Below, piece after piece: positions 49,917 through 59,452 of a stretch of DNA of 64,000 nucleotides (the first letter of the stretch is position 1; every line of letters starts with the position of its first letter). Position numbers and translations under genes: made by a program. A model generated the notes under the pieces. The model was given only the letters and a program-made list of their open reading frames with translations. It ran no database searches and was not told the origin of the DNA. Source of the stretch: Streptomyces roseoviridis (GTDB taxonomy: Bacteria > Actinomycetota > Actinomycetes > Streptomycetales > Streptomycetaceae). Location of the stretch: positions 868,001 through 932,000 of the forward strand of contig NZ_BAAAWU010000001.1 of NCBI RefSeq assembly GCF_039535235.1. Direction: 5' to 3'.

Positions 49917-50795
49917 ATGGGTCCCACGCTGGCCGACGAGATCCGCAGCCGGCTCGGAGAACTGAGCCCGGCGGAGCGCAAGGTCGCGCGGGTGCTGCTC
50001 GCGGGTTATCCGGCCGCGGTCTTCGAGACGGTCGCCACGATCGCGGAACGGGCCGGTGTGTCGGCACCCACGGTGCTGAGATGTGCCTCCCGGCTGGGCT
50101 ACCGGGGCTTCCCCGATCTCCAGGCCGCCCTCCGCTCCGAGCTCGACGCGCGCAACGCCTCGCCGATCACGCTCTACGCGGCCGCGGAGACGCCGCGGCA
50201 CGAGCGGACGGAGGACGCGCGGGACGCGGCCGCCACCCGCCTCGGCGAGCGCTCGTCGCTCGTGCGGCAGGCCGTCGCCCAGACCTTCGACGAGGTGGCC
50301 GCGCACGAGTTCGGGGACGCGGTGAGCCTCCTCTCCGACCCCCGGCGCCGCGTGCACGTGGCAGGAGGCCGGTTCACACATCTGCTCGCCGAGTACCTCG
50401 GCCTGCACTTGATGCAGTTCCGGGACCAGGTGAGCTTCCTTCCGCACAAGGACGTGGAACGGACCTCCTTCCTCACGCAGCTCGGCCGACGCGACGTCAC
50501 CGTGCTCTTCGACTACCGGCGTTACGAGACCGACAAGACGCTGATCGCCGAACTGGCCCGGGAGCGGGGCGGCAAGGTCGTCGTCTTCACCGACCCGTGG
50601 CTCTCCCCCGCCGCCGCCCACGCGGACGTCGTCCTCATCACCCAGGTCTCCTCCGACTCCCCCTACGACAGCCTCGTTCCGGCCCTGGCGGTCGTCGAAG
50701 CGCTCGTCGCCGCCGTCCTCGACCGGATCGGCGGCAGCGGCCACGAGCGCATGAAGGAGGCGGAGAGGATCGCGCGGCGCACCGGCCTCCTGTGA
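49917..50795 (+). CDS. RpiR/MurR-family regulator with SIS domain
   Basis: A 292-residue regulator. An N-terminal HTH_6 domain (1-80, LSPAERKVARVLL, IAERAGVSAPTVLRCASRLGY) is followed by a sugar-isomerase-type SIS domain (125-270, RRVHVAGGRFTHLLAEYLG, VVVFTDPWLSPAAAHADVVL). It may sense a phosphosugar or amino-acid-derived ligand. It converges on the S51/M20/ABC genes next door and could control them. GGAGGGG lies just before the ATG. The last codons are part of a 32-base tandem duplication. Confidence 0.93.
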   Translation: MGPTLADEIRSRLGELSPAERKVARVLLAGYPAAVFETVATIAERAGVSAPTVLRCASRLGYRGFPDLQAALRSELDARNASPITLYAAAETPRHERTEDARDAAATRLGERSSLVRQAVAQTFDEVAAHEFGDAVSLLSDPRRRVHVAGGRFTHLLAEYLGLHLMQFRDQVSFLPHKDVERTSFLTQLGRRDVTVLFDYRRYETDKTLIAELARERGGKVVVFTDPWLSPAAAHADVVLITQVSSDSPYDSLVPALAVVEALVAAVLDRIGGSGHERMKEAERIARRTGLL

Positions 50796-50840
50796 GGGGG
50801 ATCGCGCGGCGCACCGGCCTCCTGTGAGGGGGATCGCGCG
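50769..50840. repeat. 32-bp tandem duplication at the end of the RpiR gene
   Basis: The 32 bases at 50769-50800, which hold the last codons and stop of the regulator, are repeated exactly at 50801-50832, and the first 8 bases recur once more at 50833-50840. Confidence 0.97.
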
Positions 50841-50890
50841 CACGAGGAGCCGGCCCCCCGAGCGGCGCCGGCTCCGCCTCACGCGGCCGA

Positions 50891-52210
50891 TCAGCGCGGC
50901 GCGATGTCGACGCGCAGCGAGAGGAGCGTGCGGACGTCCGCGCCGTCGCCGGTGAAGGCGGCGAATCCCCGCCCCTTGGTGAACGTCACCGCGAACCGCG
51001 GCCCGGACTCGTACGTGGTCGCGGTCGCGCTGTTCTGCGCCCGCGTCGACGCGAGGGCGCGCGCGGTGCTCCGGAAGGCGTAGGGGGTCCCGTCGGGGTT
51101 CGCCGCCGAGTGGAAGACGTCGCTGTTGACGGGGACGGGCGTCGTGCCGACGGGGCTCAGCGGCTGCTTCGACGGGTGGACGCGCGGCGTCCAGCTGCGC
51201 GCGTCGTACCGGTCTCCGTCCGTGAGGTAGCTGTACCGGGCCCGGCGGAGGGACCAGCCGTCCGCGGAGTCGTGCGCGCGGGCGTCCCTCGGGTCCAGGA
51301 CGGCGACGCCGTTCGGCCCGAGGACGCCGAGGTGTTCGCGGTCGCTGCCGGGCCGGTCGACGACGAGGGCGGTGTTCTCCTCCAGGGCGTAGACGCGGTC
51401 GTGGCCGGTGTCGGCGGCGAGGCGCAGCGCACGGCCCTCGCGTCCGTAGGCACCGGTGTGGGTGTCGATGAGCCCGGACCCGAGGAAGCCGAAGCCGCCC
51501 TCGGGGAGGTAGCCGAGGCGCGTGGGGTCGTCGAAGTAGCCGGGTGCGCTGCCGTCCCTGAGTGCGTCGTAGGACTCTCCCCCGCTGACCATGTCGGGGC
51601 CGGAGGCGATCTGGGCGCCCGCGGAGGACCCGGCGACGACGGCGCCCCGGGCGAGCTTGGCGCGGATGGCGGCGAGGACCTTGGAGTCCCGGTGCGCGTC
51701 ACCGCGCAGCAGGGTGGTGACGTAGCGGTACTGGTCGCCTCCGCCGAAGAAGAAGCCGGTCATGGACTCGACCTGCGCGACGACGGCGTCGGAGTCGGCG
51801 TTGGCGACGTGGTCGAGGTCGAGGGGGATCCACTGGGCGTCCGCGGCACCGTGCCGCTCGAAGACGTCGGCGTAATAGGCGCCGTTGCAGGCGGAGTTGC
51901 TGCACCGCTCGGGGTCGTCGGCGTGCGGGTCCTGGCTCTCGGGTACGGAAGCGGCCGTGATGACGCCGATGCGGGCGTCCCGGCCGCCGGCCCTCTTGAT
52001 GATCTCGCCGTAGACCCGGGCGTTGTCCTCCTCGAGGGCTCCGCCGATCAGTACGAGGGATCCCGCCGCGGTCCGGGCCGTGGGGGCGTCGGCGAGGGCG
52101 GAGGGCGAGACGGAGAGGAGGGACACGGCGAGGGCGCAGGCGAGCGCGGTGCGGCGTGCGGCTACGGGTACGGGGACGGGTACGGGTACGGGTACGGAAG
52201 GGACGCGCAT
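50891..52210 (-). CDS. Secreted peptidase S51 / cyanophycinase-like hydrolase
   Basis: A 439-residue secreted protein of the S51 family, serine hydrolases that cut cyanophycin or aspartyl dipeptides. The nucleophile is in VVAGSSAGAQIASG, and LVLIGGALEE and FFFGGGDQYRYV are family strands. The N-terminus MRVPSVPVPVPVPVPV comes from a hexanucleotide repeat and precedes a hydrophobic signal core (ALACALAVSLLSVSPSALA). A GGAGG ribosome site fixes the ATG at 52210. It lies just after the M20 gene and faces the RpiR gene. Confidence 0.9.
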   Translation of the reverse strand: MRVPSVPVPVPVPVPVAARRTALACALAVSLLSVSPSALADAPTARTAAGSLVLIGGALEEDNARVYGEIIKRAGGRDARIGVITAASVPESQDPHADDPERCSNSACNGAYYADVFERHGAADAQWIPLDLDHVANADSDAVVAQVESMTGFFFGGGDQYRYVTTLLRGDAHRDSKVLAAIRAKLARGAVVAGSSAGAQIASGPDMVSGGESYDALRDGSAPGYFDDPTRLGYLPEGGFGFLGSGLIDTHTGAYGREGRALRLAADTGHDRVYALEENTALVVDRPGSDREHLGVLGPNGVAVLDPRDARAHDSADGWSLRRARYSYLTDGDRYDARSWTPRVHPSKQPLSPVGTTPVPVNSDVFHSAANPDGTPYAFRSTARALASTRAQNSATATTYESGPRFAVTFTKGRGFAAFTGDGADVRTLLSLRVDIAPR

Positions 52211-52385
52211 GGTGCCTCCGTTGAGGGACGGGGGGGTGGGGCTTTCGTGTGGGGCGTGCGGGGGCCGGGGTCCCCTGCGGGACCGGCTCAGGGGCTTGCC
52301 CGGGGCGCCCCGGAAGGGGCCCGTGCCGGTCCGGCTCGGGGGCCTTCCCGGGGCGACCCGGAGCAGGGACCGGCGGCGGTCGCGT

Positions 52386-53603
52386 TCAGGTGGTGCCGGC
52401 CTTGCCCAGCGAGGCGATCAGGTCGGCGAGGAGGGCGACGCGCTGCGGGACGCTGGCGACGTCGAGCCACTCCTGGGGGGTGTGGTCGGCTCCTCCGACC
52501 GGGCCCAGGCCGTCGAGGACGGGGATTCCCGTGCCGGCGATGAGGTTCGCGTCCCCCACGCCTCCGGTGGCGGCGGCGCCCAGTCCGATGCCGACCGCTC
52601 GGGCCACGTGGCGCACGTGGTCGAACATCCGCCGGGAGGCGGGGGTGTCCTCCATCGGCGGGCACAGGTCGAGTCGCTCGACCTCGACGGTGACGCCGGG
52701 GACGCCGGGCCGGCCGGCGGCTTCCCGGATGGCCCGGGTGACGCGCCGGATGTCGGCCGTCGTCGCGGCGCGCACCTCGATGCGCAGTTCCGCGCGGGGG
52801 CAGACGATGTTGGCGCGGGTCCCGGCCCTGACGACACCGACGTTGACCGTCACGTCGTCCCAGTGGCCGTTGAGGGCCTGGAGGGCGACGGTGAGGTGGG
52901 CGGCGGCGAGGGCGGCGTTGGCACCACGCTCGGGTTCGATCCCGGCGTGGGCCGCCCGACCGGTGACGGTGAGGCGGAAGTCCGCGACGCCCTTGCGCGC
53001 GATGACGAGGTCGCCGTTCTCCCGGGCACATTCGAGGCCGAGCCCGAAGTGCGCGCCTGCGGCCGTCTGCTCGATCAGCGACCGGCTGGCGGGTGAGCCG
53101 ATCTCCTCGTCGGGGGTGGCGAGGAGGACCAGTTCGTCGTACGCGTCGACGCCGAGTTCACCGAGGATCTCCAGGGCCGTGAGTCCCGCGAGCAGGCCGC
53201 CCTTGTCGTCGCTGACGCCGGGGCCGTACGCCCTGGAGCCGTCGACCCGGAAGGGGCGGGCGGCCGCGGTGCCGTCCTCGAAGACGGTGTCCATGTGGCC
53301 GGCGAGGAGGATCCTGCGGCCTCCGGCCGACTCGGGCAGCCCGCCGCGCCGCCGCCCGACGAGGGCGTCACCGGTCCGGTCTCCGTCGGGCGTCGACGGG
53401 AGACGGACGCGCTCCACGGTGAACCCGAGCCGTTCGAGCCTGCGCTCGACCCAGTCGGCGACCCGGTTGACGCCGTCGGCGCTGTGGGAGCCGGAGTCGA
53501 GGGAGACGAGCTCCTCCAGGTCGCGCAGGTAACCGCCGCGGCGGGCGCGGGCCAGGTCCAGGAGGTCGTCGATCCTCTCCTGCCGGCGGGTGGGGGCGCT
53601 CAC
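52386..53603 (-). CDS. M20-family metallopeptidase or deacylase
   Basis: A 405-residue M20/ArgE-DapE-CPG2 type enzyme. Zinc-site motifs are [16 protein letters not shown], the catalytic acids in TPDEEIGS, and a late [10 protein letters not shown]. The dimerisation domain lies at 185-295. It likely splits or deacylates peptides or N-acyl amino acids inside the cell. Its GTG start overlaps the ABC ATPase stop as GTGA, tying it to uptake. Confidence 0.93.
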   Translation of the reverse strand: MSAPTRRQERIDDLLDLARARRGGYLRDLEELVSLDSGSHSADGVNRVADWVERRLERLGFTVERVRLPSTPDGDRTGDALVGRRRGGLPESAGGRRILLAGHMDTVFEDGTAAARPFRVDGSRAYGPGVSDDKGGLLAGLTALEILGELGVDAYDELVLLATPDEEIGSPASRSLIEQTAAGAHFGLGLECARENGDLVIARKGVADFRLTVTGRAAHAGIEPERGANAALAAAHLTVALQALNGHWDDVTVNVGVVRAGTRANIVCPRAELRIEVRAATTADIRRVTRAIREAAGRPGVPGVTVEVERLDLCPPMEDTPASRRMFDHVRHVARAVGIGLGAAATGGVGDANLIAGTGIPVLDGLGPVGGADHTPQEWLDVASVPQRVALLADLIASLGKAGTT

Positions 53604-54364
53604 AGGACCTTGGACAGGAAGGCGCGGGTGCGCTCCTCCCGCGGGTCGGCGAGCACCTGGCGGGGGTCGCCCGCCTCCACGACGACGCCCTCGTCCATGA
53701 AGACGGCGGTGTCGCCGACCTCGCGGGCGAAACCGATCTCGTGGGTGACGACGACCATGGTCATGCCGTCGGCGGCGAGCTGCCGCATGACGTCCAGGAC
53801 GTCTCCGACGAGCTCGGGGTCCAGCGCGGAGGTCGGCTCGTCGAAGAGCATCAGCTTGGGCTTCATGGCGAGCGCGCGGGCGATCGCGACGCGCTGCTGC
53901 TGGCCGCCGGACAGCTCGGCGGGGTAGTGGTGGGCACGGTCGCCGAGTCCGACCCGTTCGAGCAGGGCGTGGGCGTGTTCCCGGGCGTCGGCCTTGGAGA
54001 CGCCGCCGACCTTGACGGGCGCCTCGGTGACGTTCTCCAGGGCGGTCAGGTGCGGGAACAGGTTGAAGCGCTGGAAGACCATGCCGATGTCCCGGCGCCG
54101 TGCGGCGACTTCGCGTTCACGCAGCTCGTGGAGCCTGTTGCCCTGCTGCCGGTAGCCGACGAGCTCGCCGTCGACGGTGAGCCGGCCGCCGTCGACCTTC
54201 TCCAGGTGGTTGATGCAGCGCAGGAAGGTGGACTTGCCGGAGCCGGAGGGGCCGAGGAGGCAGCAGACCTGGCCGCGCTCGACCGTGAGGTCGATGCCCT
54301 TCAGCACGTCGAGTCTTCCGAAGTGCTTGCGTACGCCTTCGGCGCGCACCATGGGGGTGCTCAT
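53600..54364 (-). CDS. Polar amino-acid ABC transporter ATPase
   Basis: A 254-residue GlnQ-like ATPase with Walker [11 protein letters not shown], signature [14 protein letters not shown], Walker [16 protein letters not shown] and switch histidine VVTHE. ATGA overlap with the permease, GTGA overlap with the M20 gene. Confidence 0.96.
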   Translation of the reverse strand: MSTPMVRAEGVRKHFGRLDVLKGIDLTVERGQVCCLLGPSGSGKSTFLRCINHLEKVDGGRLTVDGELVGYRQQGNRLHELREREVAARRRDIGMVFQRFNLFPHLTALENVTEAPVKVGGVSKADAREHAHALLERVGLGDRAHHYPAELSGGQQQRVAIARALAMKPKLMLFDEPTSALDPELVGDVLDVMRQLAADGMTMVVVTHEIGFAREVGDTAVFMDEGVVVEAGDPRQVLADPREERTRAFLSKVL

Positions 54365-55326
54365 CGCTTCTGCTCCTTGCTGTTCCTGCCGAACCGCTCC
54401 GCCGTTCCGCCGAGCAGGCGCCGGAAGGGCGAGACGTGTCCGGCCCGGGTGGTCCCGCGGCCGTAGCGCCGTTCCAGCCAGGCCTGGGGCAGGCCGAGGA
54501 GGGTGACGAGGGCCAGGTACCAGATGCTGGCGACGACCAGCATGGGGATGACCTGGTAGTTCTGGGCGTACACGTCCTGGATGTTCGACATCAGGTCGTG
54601 GGCGGAGATGACCGAGACGAGGGCGGTCATCTTCAGCATGTTGATGGTCTCGTTGCCCATGGGCGGGATGATCACGCGCATGGCCTGGGGCAGCACGATC
54701 CGGCGCATGGTGAGCGCGGGCCGCATGCCGAGCGAGTGCGCGGCCTCGGTCTGGCCGGGGTCGACGGACTGGATGCCGGCGCGGACGATCTCGGAGGCGT
54801 AGGCCGCCTCGTTCAGGCCGAGGGCGAGGAGGGCGGCGACGGCCGGGGTCAGCAGGGCGTTCGTCTCGGCCTGGAAGAAGGTGATGTCGGTGAAGGGGAT
54901 GCCGATCTTGACGTACGCGTAGAGCGCGGCGGCGTAGCCCCAGAAGATGATCTGTACGAGCAGCGGGGTGCCGCGGAAGACCCAGACGAAGGCGGTGGCG
55001 AGCCCGTACAGCACAGGGCTCGACGAGAGCCGCATGACGGCGATCAGCGTGCCGAGCGCCAGACCGAGCAGCATGGCGGCGGCGGTCAGCCAGAGGGTGG
55101 TCGCGAGACCGTCGAAGATCAGGTCGGCGAAGAGGTGGTCACCGACGACGTCCCAGCGCAGGTTGTCGTTCTTGGCGAGGGAGCCGGTCAGGCCGACGAG
55201 GGCGAGGACCGAGGCGACGGCCGCGATCCAGCGCCCGTAGTTGCGGACGGGGACGATCTCGAGCTGCCCCATGAGCGACGGGTCGGGGGCGGTGGTGTTC
55301 CGCGGAACCTTGAGGGTGCTGGGCAT
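54361..55326 (-). CDS. Polar amino-acid ABC transporter permease
   Basis: A 321-residue permease with a long N-terminal region, one early membrane helix and the His/Glu/Gln permease core. The EAA loop is [21 protein letters not shown]. It starts 2 bases after the binding protein's stop and overlaps the ATPase start. Confidence 0.95.
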   Translation of the reverse strand: MPSTLKVPRNTTAPDPSLMGQLEIVPVRNYGRWIAAVASVLALVGLTGSLAKNDNLRWDVVGDHLFADLIFDGLATTLWLTAAAMLLGLALGTLIAVMRLSSSPVLYGLATAFVWVFRGTPLLVQIIFWGYAAALYAYVKIGIPFTDITFFQAETNALLTPAVAALLALGLNEAAYASEIVRAGIQSVDPGQTEAAHSLGMRPALTMRRIVLPQAMRVIIPPMGNETINMLKMTALVSVISAHDLMSNIQDVYAQNYQVIPMLVVASIWYLALVTLLGLPQAWLERRYGRGTTRAGHVSPFRRLLGGTAERFGRNSKEQKR

Positions 55327-55328
55327 CT

Positions 55329-56267
55329 CTAGTCCACCGCCGCGTTCCTGGTGGCTTCCTTCACGGCGATCGACGGGACGCCGTACTTGTCGTAGATCTT
55401 GAGCAGGGTGCCGTCGTCGATGAGGGACTGCAGCGCCTTCTGGATCGCGTCCGTCAGCTCGGGCAGCCGCTTGCTGACCGCGATGCCGTTGGGCGAGGCG
55501 TTGTAGCCGCCCGGTGCGGCGGGGTCCTCGACGAGGTCGAAGGCGGTGCCGCCGTCGGCCGTCTTGGCCACCCACCCGGCCGCCGGCTTGGTCAGCACCT
55601 GGGCGACGACCTTCCCGGAGCGCAGGGCGAGCTGTGCGTCGGAGTCCTTGGGGAAGGTCTGGATGTCGATCTTTCCCTTGCCCGCGCCGGAGCAGGCGGC
55701 CTGGTGGGACTTCAGCAGGTCGAGCTGGTTGGTCGCGGCCTGGACGGCGACCTTCCGTCCGCACAGGTCGTCGAGGGTGGTCACCTTCGCCGGGTTGCCG
55801 TCGCCGACGAGGATGCCGGACCCGGACCGGGAGTAGTCGACGAAGTCGACGACCTTCTGCCGCTCCTTGTTGTCCGTGATGGCCGACATGGCCACGTCGA
55901 ACTTGCCCGCCTGGAGGGCCGGGACGATGCCGTCGAACTTCTGCGGCGAGAAGGCGAAGGTGACGCCGAGCTTGGCGCCGAGGGCCTGGCCGAGGTCGTA
56001 GTCCAGGCCGGTCAGCTCGGTCTCCCCCTCCTTCACGTACATCTCGAAGGGCGGGTACGGGACGTCCGTCGCGACGCGCACCCGACCGGCCTTCTTGATC
56101 TCGTCGGGGAGCAGGTCGTGCAGCTTCTGGTCCTTCACGACCTCCGCGCCGCTGATGACGACCTTCCCCGCGGGGGCTGGGGGCTCGTCGTCGCCGCAGG
56201 CGGACAGGGACAGGAGCATGACCGCCGCGACGGCGGCTGCCGCGGGGCGCGGGATGGGAGCGTTCAT
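55329..56267 (-). CDS. Amino-acid ABC transporter substrate-binding lipoprotein
   Basis: A 312-residue lipoprotein with signal peptide and lipobox LSLSAC (cysteine about 24), then a SBP_bac_3 domain: RVRVATDVPYPPFEMYV, GLDYDLGQALGAKLGV, DVAMSAITDNKERQKVVDF. The family binds polar amino acids or small peptides. ATG at 56267 is chosen for the signal peptide and AGAGG; the longer in-frame start at 56318 would bury the signal. Confidence 0.94.
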   Translation of the reverse strand: MNAPIPRPAAAAVAAVMLLSLSACGDDEPPAPAGKVVISGAEVVKDQKLHDLLPDEIKKAGRVRVATDVPYPPFEMYVKEGETELTGLDYDLGQALGAKLGVTFAFSPQKFDGIVPALQAGKFDVAMSAITDNKERQKVVDFVDYSRSGSGILVGDGNPAKVTTLDDLCGRKVAVQAATNQLDLLKSHQAACSGAGKGKIDIQTFPKDSDAQLALRSGKVVAQVLTKPAAGWVAKTADGGTAFDLVEDPAAPGGYNASPNGIAVSKRLPELTDAIQKALQSLIDDGTLLKIYDKYGVPSIAVKEATRNAAVD

Positions 56268-56574
56268 CGCCTGGAACCTCTCGGTGGTCTCTGCCGACGT
56301 CATCTGACCGTCAGACACGGCAGCGAAATTACAGATAAACCCTTCAGGTGGCTAGATGTAAGACTCATTACGTTCACGTAACGAGGTACTGCGGTCTGCA
56401 GATCGACCACTTCGGGCGTTTTCTCACGCCTCAACGGCGCCCTGGGGCCAGGAGGGGAGCCCTGTCGGCCTTACATCTTCCCCACCGGGGCCGTTACTTG
56501 TATGTTCCGCTACCAACCCCGTGGGCGACGCTTCCTCGGCCCGCGGCACCGCGTCCACCCCTCCTGGAGTGCAG
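56268..56574. promoter_or_regulatory. Divergent promoter region, amino-acid importer versus second S51 gene
   Basis: No gene is seen in these 307 bases. An inverted repeat TTACGT-TC-ACGTAA (56368-56381) lies about 100 bases upstream of the binding-protein gene and is a candidate operator. TATGTT at 56501 could be a -10 box for the plus-strand gene. The regulator is unknown; RpiR is one candidate. Confidence 0.45.
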
Positions 56575-57840
56575 ATGACACACCGTTCCCTCAAGGTCTC
56601 CTCGGCAGCCGCCGTCGTCCTCGCCGCGCTCGCCTCGGTGCTGATGGCGCATCAGCCGGCGCAGGCGGCGGCCGACCGGATCCGCCTCGGCAGCGCGTCC
56701 GACGTCAGCCGCGGCACGTGGAACGGTCCGGCGTTCACGATGAACGGCGCGGGCGGTGTCGTGACGGCCTCGATGAGCAGGGCCGTCGACGAGATACGCG
56801 GCGGCACCGGAACGCTCGACGTGGTCGTCCTGGCCGGGTCGGCGCCGACTTCGGGCAGCAGGACCCCGGAGTGCGACACGATCACGGGCCTGGCCGGGAT
56901 CAACTCGTGCACGACGTGGACGCTGACGTCAGCGAGCGACGGCAACAACAGCCGGATGAACGCCGACGTCCGCAACGCCGAGTTCGTCTACTTCGCCGGC
57001 GGCGACCAGTGCCGGTACGCCGCCTGGAAGGGCACCGCACTGGAGGCTTCCGTCGAGGCGGTCGTCGCCAAGGGCGGAGGTTCCGGCGGCGGCAGCGCGG
57101 GCCACCACATCAACAGCCCGATCGTCTACGACGCCTGCGCCGGCAGCGTCACCAGCGCCGAGGCGCTCGCCAACCCCTACCACCGGTACGTCAGCTTCAC
57201 GACCGGCATGTTCGCATGGGCGCACTACGGAGCGGTCGTCAACGACTCCCACTTCGTGTCGCGCGACCGCATGGGCCGCACCATGTCCTTCCTCGCCCGC
57301 GCCGTGAAGGACGGCCTGGCACCGGGTGGCGCCGCCTGGGGCGTCGGGGTGGAGGAGGGCGGCGGCTCGCTGTACCTCGACCGCAACGGCATGGCGACGC
57401 AGTACGGCAAGGACGCCTACGTCGTGCTCGCCGACCACCAGCCGGAGCAGACCGTCGAACGAAAGCCGCTGACGTACACCGGCTTCAAGATCTGGCGGCT
57501 GAGGCCCGGCACCACCTTCGACTTCAAGAACCGCCCCACCTGCGGCTACTACCTGCGCAGCGTCACTAACGGCGTGGCCGACGCCGGCCTCTACAACGGA
57601 ACGCCCCTGACGGACTGCGCGGGCCAGGCCCCCGTCTCCCCGCTCGCGCAGACCGAGTGGTCCCCGAGGCCGAGGACACCGAAGGGCCCGGCGACAACCC
57701 GCCCGGCGAGCGACCACCCGACGTGCGTCCGCAGGCTGAGAGCCCGTACCGACGAGCGGAGAACGCGCGAGCCCCGTACGTCCTCTTCGAGCGTCGGACC
57801 GGCCGCGGGGCGGCGTGCCTCGGACCGCGCCACGCCCTGA
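56575..57840 (+). CDS. Second secreted S51 / cyanophycinase-like protein
   Basis: A 421-residue secreted protein with a signal peptide (1-31). It shares the S51 layout with the gene at 50891: LDVVVLAGSAPT, VYFAGGDQCRYAAWKG and a nucleophile serine in GGGSAGHHINS. It is clearly more divergent. The last 75 or so residues are Arg/Pro/Ser-rich and unlike the family, so the stop may have moved by a late frameshift. GGAG lies 7 bases before the ATG. Confidence 0.8.
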   Translation: MTHRSLKVSSAAAVVLAALASVLMAHQPAQAAADRIRLGSASDVSRGTWNGPAFTMNGAGGVVTASMSRAVDEIRGGTGTLDVVVLAGSAPTSGSRTPECDTITGLAGINSCTTWTLTSASDGNNSRMNADVRNAEFVYFAGGDQCRYAAWKGTALEASVEAVVAKGGGSGGGSAGHHINSPIVYDACAGSVTSAEALANPYHRYVSFTTGMFAWAHYGAVVNDSHFVSRDRMGRTMSFLARAVKDGLAPGGAAWGVGVEEGGGSLYLDRNGMATQYGKDAYVVLADHQPEQTVERKPLTYTGFKIWRLRPGTTFDFKNRPTCGYYLRSVTNGVADAGLYNGTPLTDCAGQAPVSPLAQTEWSPRPRTPKGPATTRPASDHPTCVRRLRARTDERRTREPRTSSSSVGPAAGRRASDRATP

Positions 57841-57853
57841 TCACCGTGGACGG

Positions 57854-57898
57854 TCCCCGCGTCGTCGATCCCCGCGTCGTCGATCCCCGCGTCGTCGA
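57854..57898. repeat. 15-bp tandem repeat, three copies, between convergent genes
   Basis: The unit TCCCCGCGTCGTCGA-type sequence repeats at a 15-base period, with the last copy ending slightly differently. It sits in the 100-base space between the S51 stop and the oxidase stop. Confidence 0.9.
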
Positions 57899-57943
57899 CA
57901 CCGGCGTCGCGGGGGCGGCGGACGGCCTGGGCGGCCCGTTCGT

Positions 57944-59389
57944 TCAGCGGCGGAACATCGACGGGTCCACCGACACCAGCCGCTTCAGCAGCGGCGGTAC
58001 CGTCCGGCCGGAGTCCTCGCGGCGCTCCACCGCTCGCAGTGCCGGCAGGGCGAGGAGCGAGCCGGGGTAGCGGAGGGGCTCGCTCGGGATCCACGCCGAG
58101 AGGTGCCGGGTGAAGGCCGACCGGGACCACTCGTCGTCGACGCCCAGGACCATGGAGGCGAGGACCTTCGCCATCAGGCGCGAGGGGCCGACGCCGTCGC
58201 CGGAGTAGCCGGTGGCGTAACTGGCCCCGGGGACGGACTTCAGCCGGCCCGCGAAGGGCAGTGAGGTCACCGAGTACTCGACCGGGGCCGTCCAGGCCGC
58301 GTCGACGGGGGCCGAGGCGAGGCCCGGCAGGATGCGGGTCAGCTGCCCGCGCAGCTCGCCCGGCCGCAGCGGCTGCCCCCACAGCGTCGACGGGCCGTGG
58401 TGCCCGTACGCCACACCGGCGCCGCCCTTGCCGAACAGCAGGCGTCCGTCGGGCGTGGTGCGGTAGTAGTTCAGCCGGCGCCGGGAGTCGCAGACCGAGG
58501 TCGCGTCGGTCCAGCCGAGCTCGGCGAGTGCCTCGGGCACGGGCCGGGTGAGGACGGTGTCGCTGGCGACGGTGACCATGCGGCGCCCCAGGTCCTCCAG
58601 CTGCCCGGCCCAGGCGTTGATGGCGAGGACCACCTGATCGGCGCGGACACTGCCGTACGTCGTGTACGCGCGGGTGCGGCCACCCGGCTCGGTGCGCAGG
58701 GCGGTCAGCGGGGTCCGCTCGTGGATGCGGATCCCGGCGTCCAGGGCCACCCGGCGCAGCCCCCGGGCCAGCTTGGCCGGCTGGAGCGTGGCGCAGCCCG
58801 GGTCGAGCACCGCACCGTAGTGGCTGCGGGTGCCGATGGCTGAGCGGGCCTCGGCCGCGCTGATCTGCCGCAGCGGTTCGATCCCGGCCCGGTGCAGGTC
58901 CTCCAGGGTCGACTGCCAGGAGCCGCGCTGCGCCGGTGAGGAGGCGGCCCACATCCACGGACCCCGGCGGTACTCGATGTCGATGCCGTGCTCGTCCGCG
59001 AAGGCCAGGATGTCCTCCACGGCCTGGGCGGACGCCTCGCCGATCCGGCGGGCCTCCTCGGGGCCGCCGAGGGCGAGCAGGCTGCTGAACCGGGCCCACA
59101 TCGGCATCAGGTAGCCCGCGTTGGCGCCGCTGGCCCCGCCGCCGCAGATGTCGGCCTCGATGAGGACGACGTCGGTGCCGGGCGCGCGGCGCAGGATCTC
59201 CAGGGCGGTCCACAGGCCGGTGAAACCGCCGCCCACGACGCAGACGTCGCAGTCGAGCTCGCCCGCGAGCGGCGGGGTGCGGCCGTCGTCGGGTTCGGCG
59301 GCGAGCGCGTCGCGCAGCCAGGGGGTGCGCCGTTCGGGGGCGGGGACGCCGTACCGGGGCCAGGCCGAGGACAGGACGATGTCGTTCAC
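57944..59389 (-). CDS. FAD-dependent amine/amino-acid oxidoreductase (DAO family)
   Basis: A 481-residue flavoprotein. The FAD site is CDVCVVGGGFTGLWTALEI at 47-65, followed by VVLIEADICGGGASGANAGY, and the C-terminal part has YATGYSGDGVGPSRL. It resembles gamma-glutamylputrescine oxidase (PuuB) and glycine/D-amino-acid oxidases. No signal peptide, so cytoplasmic. It could oxidise an amine or amino acid released by the neighbouring peptidases and importer. GTG start with GGGAG about 10 bases upstream. Confidence 0.9.
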   Translation of the reverse strand: MNDIVLSSAWPRYGVPAPERRTPWLRDALAAEPDDGRTPPLAGELDCDVCVVGGGFTGLWTALEILRRAPGTDVVLIEADICGGGASGANAGYLMPMWARFSSLLALGGPEEARRIGEASAQAVEDILAFADEHGIDIEYRRGPWMWAASSPAQRGSWQSTLEDLHRAGIEPLRQISAAEARSAIGTRSHYGAVLDPGCATLQPAKLARGLRRVALDAGIRIHERTPLTALRTEPGGRTRAYTTYGSVRADQVVLAINAWAGQLEDLGRRMVTVASDTVLTRPVPEALAELGWTDATSVCDSRRRLNYYRTTPDGRLLFGKGGAGVAYGHHGPSTLWGQPLRPGELRGQLTRILPGLASAPVDAAWTAPVEYSVTSLPFAGRLKSVPGASYATGYSGDGVGPSRLMAKVLASMVLGVDDEWSRSAFTRHLSAWIPSEPLRYPGSLLALPALRAVERREDSGRTVPPLLKRLVSVDPSMFRR

Positions 59390-59452
59390 AGGAAGGGGTC
59401 TCCCAGGAGAAGCGGTGACGGAACAGAAGGCGGAGTCAGGAGGCGGTGGTGG

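Noticed and set aside
57841..57943. 15-bp repeat as a transcription terminator
   Set aside because: The units are direct repeats without good inverted pairing, although the position between convergent stops is suggestive.
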